Positions 45,901-54,186 of a stretch of 64,000 nt of DNA are shown here, piece by piece. Position numbers and translations under genes: made by a program. The stretch is from contig NZ_JALLPO010000044.1 of the NCBI RefSeq assembly GCF_023276435.1, positions 1 to 64,000 on the forward strand. The letters run 5' to 3'. How positions within the stretch are numbered: the first letter of the stretch is position 1; every line of letters begins with the position of its first letter. The notes under the pieces were generated by a model. The model was given only the letters and a program-made list of their open reading frames with translations, had not been told where the DNA came from and did not search any database. This stretch comes from Sphaerisporangium perillae. Lineage in GTDB: Bacteria > Actinomycetota > Actinomycetes > Streptosporangiales > Streptosporangiaceae.

Positions 45901-46507
45901 GCGCGAGATGCTCGGCCTCTACGTCTCCGACCACCCGCTGTTCGGCGTCGAGCACATCCTGTCCGGCGGCGCCGACTGCTCGATCGCCGCGCTCCAGGCC
46001 GACGAGCGCCCCGACGGGCAGGTCGTCACCGTGGGCGGCATCCTGACCGGGCTCCAGCGGAAGGTCACCAAGAAGGGCGACACCTGGGTGCTGACCACCC
46101 TGGAGGACCTCGAAGGCGCCATCGAGGTCATGATCTTCCCGTCGGCCTACCAGCTCTGCTCAACCGTGCTCGCCGAGGACGCCATCGTCTTCGTCAAGGG
46201 CAGGCTGGACAAGCGGGAGGACGTCGCCAAGATCGTGGCGATGGAGGTGACCGCCCCCGACCTGTCCGTGGAATCGGGCGGGCCGCTGGTCGTGAGCATG
46301 CCGCTGACCCGCTGCACGCCCCCGGTGATCGGCCGGCTCAAGGAGGTGCTGACCACCCACCGCGGCACGACCGAGGTCCACCTCCAGCTGCACAACGGGC
46401 CCAAGACCACGATCATGCGCCTGGACGACCGCCTGCGGGTCGCCCCCTCACCCGCCCTGATGGGCGACCTCAAACAACTCCTCGGCCCCGCCTGCGTAGG
46501 AGCCTGA
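42986..46507 (+). CDS. dnaE: DNA polymerase III alpha subunit DnaE
   Basis: Replicative C-family polymerase. The 1173-residue protein starts with the PHP domain (FVHLHVHTEYSMLDG). It has the catalytic acidic motif PDVDIDFDERRR near residue 414, GRGSAAGSL, further palm and finger segments, a helix-hairpin-helix region near 830 and an OB-fold near 1000. It is DnaE1-like in length and order. ATG 42986 follows an AAAGGGA site. A long antisense frame (42698-45955, - strand) is a compositional shadow of this gene. Confidence 0.96.
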   Translation: MAESFVHLHVHTEYSMLDGAARLKQMFKQVGDLGMPAIAITDHGNMHGAYDFYKQATGAGIKPIIGIEAYVAPASRHQKKPVLWGEPHQKRDDVSAGGYYTHMTIWARDSTGLGNLMKLSSRAYTEGFVRKWARMDAELLAEHADGLMATTGCPSGEVQTRLRLGQYDEALAAAARFQEIFGKENYYLEIMDHGLDIERRVRDGLTRISKELEIPPLVTNDSHYTYESDATSHDALLCIQTGKQLADPDRFRFDGSGYYIKTADEMRAVDSSDLWAEGCRNTLLVAEKVDPSGMFGFKNLMPTFPIPEGHTEESWFREEIARGMARRFPEGVDEEHQRQIEFEMNVVLQMGFPSYFLVVADFIMWAKNNGIRVGPGRGSAAGSLAAYALGITDLDPLPHGLIFERFLNPDRVSMPDVDIDFDERRRADVIRYVTEKYGADKVAMIATFGTIKAKAAIKDAARVLGYPYALGDKVSKAFPPAVMGKDIPLSGIFDKDHPRYNEAGELRKLYEEDVDVKAAMDLGRGLEGLIRQTGVHAAGVIMSSEVLTDYIPIMRRDADGAIITQFDYPTCETLGLLKMDFLGLRNLTIIDDCLKMIEANTGNLIDLLKLPLDDPRAYELLGRGDTLGVFQLDGGGMRSLLRLMKPDNFEDISAVGALYRPGPMGANSHTNYALRKNGQQEITPIHPEFSESLEEILGTTHGLIVYQEQVMAIAQKVAGFSLGKADLLRRAMGKKKKAELDKQFESFEQGMKDNGYSAEAIKTLWDILLPFSDYAFNKAHSAAYGLVSYWTAYLKANYPAEYMAALLTSVKDDKDKSALYLNECRRMGIKVLPPDVNDSDFDFTPRGTDIRFGLSAIRNVGGNVVDGIISARKEKSRFADFKDFLRKVPAIVCNKRVIESLIKAGAFDSLGHVRKGLVMVHEQAVDAIIDIKKNEAIGQDSLFGAIDGAEDQTFDVQIPPGEWDKSTLLVFEREMLGLYVSDHPLFGVEHILSGGADCSIAALQADERPDGQVVTVGGILTGLQRKVTKKGDTWVLTTLEDLEGAIEVMIFPSAYQLCSTVLAEDAIVFVKGRLDKREDVAKIVAMEVTAPDLSVESGGPLVVSMPLTRCTPPVIGRLKEVLTTHRGTTEVHLQLHNGPKTTIMRLDDRLRVAPSPALMGDLKQLLGPACVGA

Positions 46508-46580
46508 CCGCGCCCCGGCGCGCTCGGTCCCCTCCCCGCGGAACCGCAGTTCACCATGCTGCACGAGGCGCTGCGTCGGT

Positions 46581-46605
46581 GGCGGCCGCCGGGCCGGCGG
46601 CCGCC
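46581..46605. terminator. GC-rich hairpin between convergent genes
   Basis: GGCGGCCGCC, loop GGGCC, GGCGGCCGCC forms a 10-base perfect stem. It lies 74 bases after dnaE and faces the convergent beta-propeller gene. No U-run follows, as is common for actinobacterial terminators. The rest of the 202-base gap (46508-46709) holds nothing recognisable. Confidence 0.5.
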
Positions 46606-46709
46606 CCCCGGTGCCGGGTACGGCTATTGGGGTCAACCGCAGTCCCCCTTGCGGCACGGGGCGCGGCGGGGGGGGCGCCCGCGGGGCGGGCGCCCGCCAC
46701 CGGATCCCG

Positions 46710-47966
46710 CTAAGAGATCTTGCTGAAATCGATGATCACGATCTTGCCGTCTAGCGGGTAATCGAACAGCCGGCCATCGCCGCGCCGGACGTCGGGAGAC
46801 ATCATGCTGCTTCCACCGTCCCTGACCTCCGGCCGGATCCCGAGGTCGCCGGACCTGCCGGTGGCCAGGTCGTGCAGGACGACGCCGCGCACCCGGCCGC
46901 TCGCGATGAAGGTCGTGCTGTGGAAGCGCTCCGCCGCCAGGCCGGACATCGGGGCGAAGCCGGGCAGCCGCTTCTCCTGCGTGCCGTCGCGCAGCCGGTA
47001 GAAGCCCGTGCCATCGGCCGCCTTCTCACCGGTGCACAGGGTCAGGCCGCACCTCACCCGCCGCTCACCCGGGTTGACCGTGGCCGTCCGCCTCTCCCCG
47101 GTCTCCACGTTGACCACCTCGACGAAGGCGTCACCGTCACCGAAGGCTCCGCCCGAGCCCACCCACGGCCAGCTCAGGATGTGGTCCTTCTCCGACCCGG
47201 CGACCGGTTCCACCGTCCCGCCCCCGAGTGGGACGGTGAAAACGCCACCGCTCCTGAACGAAAAGGCGATCTTGTCGCCGGACACCGCCAGAACGGGATC
47301 GAGCGAACCGCTCTCGCCGTGCTCGTAGGAGGCCACCAGCCGTGCCTCACCACCGGAGAGCGGCACCGCCCAAAGGTCGGCCGTCTCCGTCCCGCCGGTC
47401 TTGCGCGCCGTCCACCAGACCACCTGATCCTCGCCGATGCTGAAATCGGCGGGGAACAGCACCGTCTTCGCCGGGATCGGCACATCGGCGATCTTCCGGG
47501 CCCCTCCGCCGTCCAGGTCATAGGCGTAGATGGCATCGGCCTTCTCAAAACCGGACTGGGTCTCGATGAGCAACGTGTGGTCGTCGATGAAGCGCAGTGC
47601 GTTGAACGCGCGGCCGTCGGGCAACGTGGCGGGAATGGTCCTGACCGCCTGCGGCCACACCTTCTCCACGCGGTCCGGCATCGGAAGTGACTCTTCCTCG
47701 GCGGGGGGCGGCGTCCCGGTCGCGATGCTCGGGGCGGTGGTCGGGTTCACCGCCACCGGGGCGGCCTCGCCGCCGGCCCCGCGTACGGTCACCGCGACCC
47801 CGCAGGTCACCGCCGCGACGGCGACCGCCGCGACGAGGGCCTGCGTTCGCATCTCACGCCGCCTGGAGCGGGCGGCGACGAACGCCGGCAGGCCGGTCGG
47901 CGCCTTCGGCGCCTGCTCCGAGGCGTGTCCGAGAGTCCTGCGAAGCGTGTCTTCCAAATCGTTCAT
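46710..47966 (-). CDS. Membrane-anchored beta-propeller (TolB-like) protein, partner of the ECF sigma factor
   Basis: The 418-residue protein has a cytoplasmic N-terminus of about 40 residues (MNDLEDTLRRTLGHASEQ...), a membrane helix near 42-62 (ALVAAVAVAAVTCGVAV) and an extracellular region. That region has repeated short beta-strand blocks ending in sequences such as DLWAVPLSGGEARLV and VFTVPLGGG, typical of TolB-like propellers. The start codon overlaps the sigma-factor stop (ATGA), so the two are coupled. By position it may be an anti-sigma or sensory partner, but no zinc anti-sigma motif is seen. Confidence 0.75.
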   Translation of the reverse strand: MNDLEDTLRRTLGHASEQAPKAPTGLPAFVAARSRRREMRTQALVAAVAVAAVTCGVAVTVRGAGGEAAPVAVNPTTAPSIATGTPPPAEEESLPMPDRVEKVWPQAVRTIPATLPDGRAFNALRFIDDHTLLIETQSGFEKADAIYAYDLDGGGARKIADVPIPAKTVLFPADFSIGEDQVVWWTARKTGGTETADLWAVPLSGGEARLVASYEHGESGSLDPVLAVSGDKIAFSFRSGGVFTVPLGGGTVEPVAGSEKDHILSWPWVGSGGAFGDGDAFVEVVNVETGERRTATVNPGERRVRCGLTLCTGEKAADGTGFYRLRDGTQEKRLPGFAPMSGLAAERFHSTTFIASGRVRGVVLHDLATGRSGDLGIRPEVRDGGSSMMSPDVRRGDGRLFDYPLDGKIVIIDFSKIS

Positions 47967-48463
47967 CGGGCCCTCCCGTTGGTGGCTGCGGGGTCGGTCA
48001 CGGCGGAGCGGAGCTTGCTCAGGCCGTGGGACGCGTTGCTGCGGACGGTCCCCCGGGAGACGCCGAGAACGCCGGCGATCTCCGCGTCGGTCAGCTCCTC
48101 GTAGTAGCGCAGGACCAGGACGGCCCGCTGCTTGCATGGCAGGCCTTCGAGTGCCTGCCACAGGCTCTGTTCGGTGTCGGACGGCAGCATGTCGAGATGG
48201 CGGACCTCCGGCAGGTCCCATGCCAGCAGTTCGCGCCGGCGCCGCCGCCAGACGCTGACGTGCAGCCGCGCCATGATGACCCTGGTGTAGCTCTCCGGAT
48301 CCTGCTTACGGCGCACGCGCGACCACGCTCGGTGCAGCCGGATCAGCGCCTCCTGGGTGAGGTCGGCCGCGTCGTGAGGATTGCCGCTGAGCACGTAGCC
48401 GTAACGCAGTAACGCGTCGGCCCGCTCGGCGACGAAGTCCGCGAAGCGGGGGTCGTCGTCCAA
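47963..48463 (-). CDS. ECF RNA polymerase sigma factor, SigE family
   Basis: The 166-residue ECF sigma factor begins at TTG 48463 (LDDDPRFADFVAERADALLR), with GAAGG upstream. Region 2 contains HDAADLTQEALIRLHRAW. Region 4 has the helix-turn-helix LTDAEIAGVLGVSRGTVRSN. The closing HGLSKLR segment is typical of the small actinobacterial SigE-like subfamily that lacks classical zinc anti-sigma partners. It is followed by, and coupled to, the membrane propeller gene. Confidence 0.88.
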   Translation of the reverse strand: MDDDPRFADFVAERADALLRYGYVLSGNPHDAADLTQEALIRLHRAWSRVRRKQDPESYTRVIMARLHVSVWRRRRRELLAWDLPEVRHLDMLPSDTEQSLWQALEGLPCKQRAVLVLRYYEELTDAEIAGVLGVSRGTVRSNASHGLSKLRSAVTDPAATNGRAR

Positions 48464-48594
48464 TTACCTTCGCCCTTCATCGAGTCCGTCACAGCCCAGA
48501 CGCACCCAGGGGCGAAAGTGTTGAACGGCATGGCCGGTTCATCACGAAGGAGCGAATCTGCCGACCGTGGGAGGAGCCGGAGGAGCATTGACAT

Positions 48595-48610
48595 GTGACC
48601 TATTGGTCAC
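48595..48610. promoter_or_regulatory. Palindrome GTGACC-TATT-GGTCAC
   Basis: A perfect 6-base inverted repeat with a 4-base centre lies in an AT-richer patch, midway in the 283-base space between the sigma gene and the SRPBCC gene. It could be an operator for either gene. Nothing else is visible in that space. Confidence 0.45.
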
Positions 48611-48746
48611 GTATTTTTGATTGCGACCGGTGGTGACCGCGTCCTCGAGGCGCCCACCCCACCCGGCCCACCGTTTCCGCTAGATCCGCTCGTTCCGCTC
48701 TTCGTCAGCGCTCGCCGATCCCGAAGCCGAGTTGGAGGGTCAGCAA

Positions 48747-49244
48747 ATGACCGAAACCACGCAGCAAACGCGCACCGTCCAGGTCCACCGGGTCTACATC
48801 AAGGCCTCACCCGAGGCGATCTGGGACGCTATCACCAAGCCGGAGTGGACCGAGAGGTACGGCTACCGGTCACCCGCGCAGTTCGACCTGCGTCCCGGCG
48901 GGAGGTACGAGGCCTTCGGCAGCAAGGAGATGAGGGAGGCGGGCGCCCCGGACGTCGTCGTCGAAGGCGAGGTCCTCGAGGTGGACCCGCCGCGCAGGCT
49001 CGTGCAGACCTGGCATCCGGTCTGGGACGTCGACACGGCGGCCGAGCCGGTCACCCGCCTCACGTACGAGATCGAACCGGCCCGGGCCGGCGTCACCAGG
49101 CTGACCGTGACCCACGACGTGACCGACGCACCCCGGGTGGCCGCCATGGTCGGAGGCGAGGTCCCGAACGCCGGAGGCGGCTGGATCGAACTGCTCAGCG
49201 ACCTCAAGACCCTACTGGAAACCGGCCGACCCCTCATCGGCTAA
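48747..49244 (+). CDS. SRPBCC/AHSA1-family protein
   Basis: The 165-residue START-like fold protein has the AHSA1 pattern: VYIKASPEAIWDAITKPEWT at the N-terminus, FDLRPGGRYEAFG in the middle, and the C-terminal helix GGGWIELLSDLKTLLETG. Family proteins bind hydrophobic ligands or assist Hsp90-like chaperones, and in actinobacteria they often pair with an ArsR regulator. Here no ArsR gene is adjacent. GGAGGG precedes ATG 48747; an earlier ATG at 48732 is less well placed. The 3' end leads into an imperfect tandem repeat. Confidence 0.82.
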   Translation: MTETTQQTRTVQVHRVYIKASPEAIWDAITKPEWTERYGYRSPAQFDLRPGGRYEAFGSKEMREAGAPDVVVEGEVLEVDPPRRLVQTWHPVWDVDTAAEPVTRLTYEIEPARAGVTRLTVTHDVTDAPRVAAMVGGEVPNAGGGWIELLSDLKTLLETGRPLIG

Positions 49245-49330
49245 CCCCGCCCCCCCGCAACCACTCACCGGCTGCCTGACCCCCGCAACCCACTCGTCGG
49301 CTGACCCTGAGCCCGGCAAGCCGCTCGCAC
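49225..49330 (+). repeat. Imperfect tandem repeat spanning the end of the SRPBCC gene
   Basis: Three degenerate units of roughly 28-31 bases (CTCATCGGCTAACCCC, ACTCACCGGCTGCCTGACCC, ACTCGTCGGCTGACCCTG and their CCCGCAA spacers) run from the last codons of the gene through its stop. The remainder of the gap to 49596 holds no recognisable gene. Confidence 0.5.
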
Positions 49331-49596
49331 GTCGCCCCGGCCGGCCCCGGCCGGGGCTGGCCACTGATCCGCACCGACGCGGTATCCGCCTACCTTCACC
49401 GGGTCGCCTTCCCTCTCCGTCCGTTGTGGTGCTCGGGTATTCGGCGCCGCGGCGGCGGGGGGTGGTGCGGCGATGGCGGCGCCGCCGTACGGCGGTCCAC
49501 CTGGCGAACCTTCGTGGACACCGCACCGGCCAAGGGGCCCGGCGATGGGGCCGGTCGCCGGACACCGTGCAAGCCGGTCTGTCCAAGGAGAAGACG

Positions 49597-50295
49597 ATGA
49601 CCCACAACAAGCTCACCTCCCGCGAGACCCTCGCGGGCACTTCACCGGCTCCGTCCGAGGCAGTGACCCGCAGGCTCCTCACCTGCGGGCTCGTGGCGGG
49701 CCCGCTGTACGTGATCGTGGTAGGGGTCCAGATGCTCACCCGCGAGGGATTCGACATCAGCCGGCACCCGATCAGCCTGCTCAGCCTCGGATCCCTGGGG
49801 TGGATCCAGATCGCCGACTTCGTGGCCGGTGGTCTGCTCAGCGTCGCGTTCGCCGCAGGCCTGCGGCGAGCGTTACACCCGGGGCCGGCCGGGACGTGGG
49901 CCCCGCTCCTGGTCGGCCTGTACGGCGTGGGCCTGATCGCCGGCGGGATCTTCGTTCCCGACCCGGCCCTCGGTTTTCCGCCCGGAGCGCCGGGCGGAAC
50001 CCCCGATCAGTTCAGCTGGCATGGCCTGCTGCACGCCTTCGCCCCGCCCGTCGCCTTCACGGCGCTGGTTCTGGCCTGCCTGGTGTTCGTCCGCCGATTC
50101 GTCGTCCTCCGGCGATGGGGATGGGCCCTCTACAGCGCCGCGACCGCGGTCACCGCTCTCGCGCTGGTGGCCTGGCCCGGCCAGGACGGGCTGAGCGTAC
50201 GCCTCGCCGTCGCGGTGGTCCTGACCTTCGCCTGGACCACCGCGCTGGCGGCCCGGCTGATGGGCGAGCTCTCGTCGGCTGCCCGGCGACCGTGA
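49597..50295 (+). CDS. DUF998 family membrane protein
   Basis: The 232-residue polytopic protein has six predicted hydrophobic segments. The family-typical FDISRHPISLLSLGSLGWIQ follows the first helix, and FVPDPALGFPPGAP and SWHGLLHAFAPP lie in loops. The function of DUF998 proteins is not established. AAGGAGAAG precedes ATG 49597; the frame open from 49426 starts in non-coding sequence. It appears to be a single-gene unit. The gap 50296-50572 to the next gene shows no other gene. Confidence 0.82.
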   Translation: MTHNKLTSRETLAGTSPAPSEAVTRRLLTCGLVAGPLYVIVVGVQMLTREGFDISRHPISLLSLGSLGWIQIADFVAGGLLSVAFAAGLRRALHPGPAGTWAPLLVGLYGVGLIAGGIFVPDPALGFPPGAPGGTPDQFSWHGLLHAFAPPVAFTALVLACLVFVRRFVVLRRWGWALYSAATAVTALALVAWPGQDGLSVRLAVAVVLTFAWTTALAARLMGELSSAARRP

Positions 50296-50572
50296 ATTCG
50301 AACTCCATTCTGTCCGCATACGGGTTCACCCCACTGGCATCTCGCTCAAGATGATCAAGGATGCACCTCGTCCTCACCCCGAAGAATGGCACCTGTTCCT
50401 CCGGGGCACGAAGACTGGAAGAGTCTGACGACTTGTGCGCGCGGGGCGGTGCAGGGCGGGATCAGCGTTCGGCGTGACCTCATCTGGTGTTCAGCGGGAC
50501 GTCCGACGGCGCGTTTACCGTGAGGGGGCCGCGGCAATTGATCATCAAGACCCCTTCTAAGGAGGTCCGTCG

Positions 50573-51730
50573 ATGCGACGCCGTACGTTCCTGCGTGCCT
50601 CGGTGCTCGGTGCGAGCACCATGGCGTTCACCGGAAGTCTCTGGCAGGGCGCCGCTCTGGCAGCGCCCGCCCAGAACGCCACCGGCCCCTACGGTCCCCT
50701 CGGAGCCGCCGACGCCAACGGCATCCAGCTTCCCAGCGGCTTCACCAGCCAGGTGATCGCCCGATCCACCCAGACCGTCCCAGGCACCTCCTACACCTGG
50801 CACAGCGCGCCGGATGGCGGCGCCTGCTTCGCGGACGGCAGCGGCTGGATCTACGTCTCCAACTCGGAGATCAACCCGAACGGCGGCGCCTCCGCCATCC
50901 GCTTCAACTCCGCGGGCGCGATCACCTCGGCCTCCTCCATCCTCGCCGGCACACGGCAGAACTGCGCGGGCGGCGCGACGCCGTGGAACACCTGGCTGTC
51001 CTGCGAGGAGGTCAGCCGCGGTTACGTCTACGAGACGTACCCGTTCGGCGGCGCCGCGGTGCGCCGCCCGGCGATGGGCCAGTTCAAGCACGAGGCCGCC
51101 GCCGCCGACCCGGTGCGAAGAGTCATCTATCTGACCGAGGACGAGACCGACGGCCGCTTCTACCGTTTCGTCCCCACCACCTGGGGCGACCTGTCGTCGG
51201 GCACTCTGCAGGTGCTGCGGGCGGGCACGGCCACGTCCGGCTCGTTCACCTGGGCGAACGTTCCCGACCCCGACGGGTCCCCGACCGTCACCCGCGGCCA
51301 GGTCTCCGGTTCCAAGTCCTTCAACGGCGGCGAAGGGTGCCACTACGCGAACGACACCGTGTGGTTCACCACGAAGGGCGACAACCGTGTGTGGCAGGTC
51401 AACCTGACGAACAGCACCTACGAACTCGCCTACGACGACAACCTGGTCAATCCCGGGCCCGCCCCTCTCACCGGCGTGGACAACATCACCGGCTCCGCCT
51501 TCGGGGACCTCTACGTCGCCGAGGACGGCGGCAACATGGAGATCTGCGTGATCACGCCGGACGACAAGGTCTCCCCGTTCCTTCGCATCACCGGGCAGAG
51601 CTCCTCCGAGATCACCGGCCCCGCCTTCAACCCCGCGGGCGACCGTCTGTACTTCTCCTCCCAGCGCGGCACCACCGGGTCCTCCTCCGGTGGCATCACC
51701 TACTGCGTGACCGGGCCGTTCCGCACCTGA
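50573..51730 (+). CDS. Tat-exported PhoX-like (DUF839) protein
   Basis: The 385-residue protein has a twin-arginine signal (MRRRTFLRASVLGASTMAF, cleavage near ALAAPAQ) and a DUF839/PhoX beta-propeller-like domain. Visible segments are GWIYVSNSEINPNGG, NTWLSCEE, GQFKHEAAAADPV and YLTEDETDGRFYRF with clustered acidic residues, and GGEGCHYANDTVWFTTKGDN. Family members are calcium/iron-dependent alkaline phosphatases. AAGGAGG precedes ATG 50573. A pho-type control site is not obvious. It ends 12 bases before the convergent PBP gene. Confidence 0.85.
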   Translation: MRRRTFLRASVLGASTMAFTGSLWQGAALAAPAQNATGPYGPLGAADANGIQLPSGFTSQVIARSTQTVPGTSYTWHSAPDGGACFADGSGWIYVSNSEINPNGGASAIRFNSAGAITSASSILAGTRQNCAGGATPWNTWLSCEEVSRGYVYETYPFGGAAVRRPAMGQFKHEAAAADPVRRVIYLTEDETDGRFYRFVPTTWGDLSSGTLQVLRAGTATSGSFTWANVPDPDGSPTVTRGQVSGSKSFNGGEGCHYANDTVWFTTKGDNRVWQVNLTNSTYELAYDDNLVNPGPAPLTGVDNITGSAFGDLYVAEDGGNMEICVITPDDKVSPFLRITGQSSSEITGPAFNPAGDRLYFSSQRGTTGSSSGGITYCVTGPFRT

Positions 51731-51742
51731 TGTGCGCCGCGC

Positions 51743-54133
51743 TCAGTGCCAGGGGTGTTCCCGGGCGTGCCTGTAGCGGTGCGGACGGGAGGGACGGTCG
51801 TCCGGCCAGGGGACCCAGGCGTCCTCCTCCGGGCTGGTCCAGAACCGGTCCCAGAGGCGCTGGTCCGCGGGGCGGTTCCAGTGGCGGCGCAGGCGCCGTC
51901 CCTCGCCGCGTCCCTCGGCTCCCTCCTCGTCCCGATCTCCGCGCCGGCCCTCGCGCCCGTCGGGCGCCGTCAGGGGGTCGGTGAGCTGGTCCTCGGGCTT
52001 CAGGCCGGGCGTCGAGCCGCCGCCGAAGCGGTTCATGTCGGGCGCGTGGAACGGCGTCGCGGGGCGGTGCCGCAGCGCCTCCTCCATGGACCGGACCCAG
52101 ATCGGCCCCGGCAGCGAGGCGCCCTGGACGCTCCCGTAGTACTGGCCGCCGATCTCCACGTTCGTCAGCGGGTACTTGTAGGCGCCCCTGATGTCGCCGA
52201 GGCTGACGGCCGCCGCCAGGTCCGGGGTGTATCCGGCGAACCACGCCGAGGTGTACCCGTTGTTGGTGCCCGTCTTGCCGGCGGCCTCCCGGCCGATGCC
52301 CTGGCCCTTCATCGTCCCCTTGGTGAAGACGCCGCTCAGGATGTGGTTGACCGCGTCGGCGACCTCCTCCTCGACGGCCTGCGTGCAGCTCGGCGCGATG
52401 CCCGTCCGCCTGCCGTGCCGCTCGACGATCTCCAGGATGGCCATCGGCCGGCAGTAGCGCCCGCGCGCGCCGAAGGCCGCGAAGCCGGTGGCCACCGTCA
52501 CCGGGTCCATCTCGTTGACCCCGAGGGTGAAGGTCGGCACCTCCTTGAGCGGCAGGCCGTCGGCCCGGGCGATGCCGACCGACCGGGCGGTGCGCACGAC
52601 GTCGCACAGCCCGACCTCGCGCTCCAGCATCATGTAGAAGATGTTGACCGACTGCCAGGTGCCGGTGGACAGGCTGTAGGGCCCGCCCTTGCCCTCGCCG
52701 CCGGCGTTGTGGACGACGGTGCCCGGGGAGTTGACCTTGCTCCCCGAGCAGTCCTTGTACCCCGAGGACGGCTCGAAGCTTCCCGGCGTGTCGAAGCCCT
52801 GGTTGAACCGCCAGCCCTTCGCCAGCGCCGTGGCGAGCGTGAACAGCTTGAACGTCGACCCGGCCTGGAACCCCTGCCCGCCGCCGTGAGCGGTGTCGGC
52901 GGGCAGGTTGTAGGTGGTCCTCGGCCCGTCGTTCTTGTCGCCGGGGTTGACCCCGTACTGCTTGCTCGCGGCCAGCGCGCGGATGCGGCCGGTTCCCGGC
53001 TCGACCATCGCCTCGGCGGCCACCTGGTTGTCCTTGGCGTGCACGTGCGCGGCGATGGCCTGGTCAGCGGCCCGCTGGGCGGTGCGGTCGAGGGTCGTCC
53101 TGATCACCAGGCCGTCGCGGTACAGACGGCGTTCCCGCTCGGAGCGGGTCTGGCCGAAGGCCGGGTTGGTGACGATCTCCTTCTGCACGTAGAGGCAGAA
53201 GAAGGGGTGGTCGCTCTCGGAGCACCCGCCGGGCTCGGGGCGCAGGTTGAGCGCCAGCGGAGCCGCCTTGGCCGCGTCGGCGCGCACCTGCGGGACCATC
53301 TTGAGCTGGGCCATGCGGTCCAGGACGAGGTCGCGGCGTTCAAGCAGCCGGTTCTGGTGCTCCTCCCCGAGGGTGGGGTCGGTGTAGTAGGGCGTGCGCA
53401 CGGCCCCGGCGAGGGTGGCGGCCTGGCCGAGGGTCAGCGCGGCGGCCGAGGTGCCGAAGAACCGCTGCGCGGCGGCCTGGACGCCGAAGGCGCCGCCGCC
53501 GAAGTAGGCGATGTTGAGGTAGCGCACCAGGATCTGGTCCTTGGTGTACTTCCGCTCCAGCCCCATGGCGTACCGAAGCTCCTGGAGCTTCCTGCGGATG
53601 CTCGGCGCCCGGGCGAAGTCGCGTTCGGACTCCGAGCGGGCGTTCTGCAGCAGGATGTTCTTGACGAGCTGCTGGGTGAGCGAGGACCCGCCCTGCCGGA
53701 TGCTCCCCGCCCTGGTGTTGGCGATGATCGCCCGCAGGGTGCCCTTGATGTCGAGCCCGGCGTGATCGTAGAACCGCGCGTCCTCGATGGCGACGATGGC
53801 CTTCAGCATGACCGGCGCGATCTTGTCCATGTCCACGGACTGCCGGTTCTGGACGTAGAACTGCGCGAACTGCCTGCCGTCCTTGTCCAGCAGCCGGCTG
53901 CGCTCGGGCAGCGGCGCCTCGCGCAGCATCGCCGGCACCTCGAAGAAGTCGTGCGAGGCGGTCCGCGTGAGGATGCCCGCCCCGCCGACGGCGGGGAGGG
54001 CGAGCGCGGCGACGAGGAGCCCGCCGGCCACCCCGGCCACGCCCAGCACCGCGATGCCCACCACGACCGGGCGCTCCCGGCGCGGCGAGGACTCGCCGCC
54101 TGGCGTCCGGCGGCCGTCGGATCCCGAGGTCAC
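51743..54133 (-). CDS. Bifunctional class A penicillin-binding protein (GT51 plus transpeptidase)
   Basis: The roughly 796-residue enzyme polymerises and cross-links peptidoglycan. It has one membrane anchor near residues 25-50 and a GT51 domain with the catalytic Glu in AIEDARFYDHAGLD and GGSSLTQQLVKN. The transpeptidase has AGSTFKL (SxxK), WQSVN (SxN) and AGKTGT (KTG). A charged Arg/Asp/Trp-rich C-terminal tail of about 110 residues follows. GTG 54133 is chosen as start; the frame continues upstream across murA without a better site. It is the downstream neighbour of the MurA paralogue, 53 bases away. Confidence 0.9.
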   Translation of the reverse strand: MTSGSDGRRTPGGESSPRRERPVVVGIAVLGVAGVAGGLLVAALALPAVGGAGILTRTASHDFFEVPAMLREAPLPERSRLLDKDGRQFAQFYVQNRQSVDMDKIAPVMLKAIVAIEDARFYDHAGLDIKGTLRAIIANTRAGSIRQGGSSLTQQLVKNILLQNARSESERDFARAPSIRRKLQELRYAMGLERKYTKDQILVRYLNIAYFGGGAFGVQAAAQRFFGTSAAALTLGQAATLAGAVRTPYYTDPTLGEEHQNRLLERRDLVLDRMAQLKMVPQVRADAAKAAPLALNLRPEPGGCSESDHPFFCLYVQKEIVTNPAFGQTRSERERRLYRDGLVIRTTLDRTAQRAADQAIAAHVHAKDNQVAAEAMVEPGTGRIRALAASKQYGVNPGDKNDGPRTTYNLPADTAHGGGQGFQAGSTFKLFTLATALAKGWRFNQGFDTPGSFEPSSGYKDCSGSKVNSPGTVVHNAGGEGKGGPYSLSTGTWQSVNIFYMMLEREVGLCDVVRTARSVGIARADGLPLKEVPTFTLGVNEMDPVTVATGFAAFGARGRYCRPMAILEIVERHGRRTGIAPSCTQAVEEEVADAVNHILSGVFTKGTMKGQGIGREAAGKTGTNNGYTSAWFAGYTPDLAAAVSLGDIRGAYKYPLTNVEIGGQYYGSVQGASLPGPIWVRSMEEALRHRPATPFHAPDMNRFGGGSTPGLKPEDQLTDPLTAPDGREGRRGDRDEEGAEGRGEGRRLRRHWNRPADQRLWDRFWTSPEEDAWVPWPDDRPSRPHRYRHAREHPWH

Positions 54134-54186
54134 GGGGATAGACCTGCGACGGAGAGAACGCCTGCAAACGCCCTCCCGCGGAATCT

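Noticed and set aside
42698-45955. 1085-residue frame antisense to dnaE
   Set aside because: It lies opposite dnaE for its whole useful length, has no recognisable domain and a composition expected from the complementary strand of a GC-rich gene.
50480-50572. PHO box upstream of the PhoX-like gene
   Set aside because: Only loose GTTCA/GTTTACC-like matches were found, without regular 11-base direct repeats.
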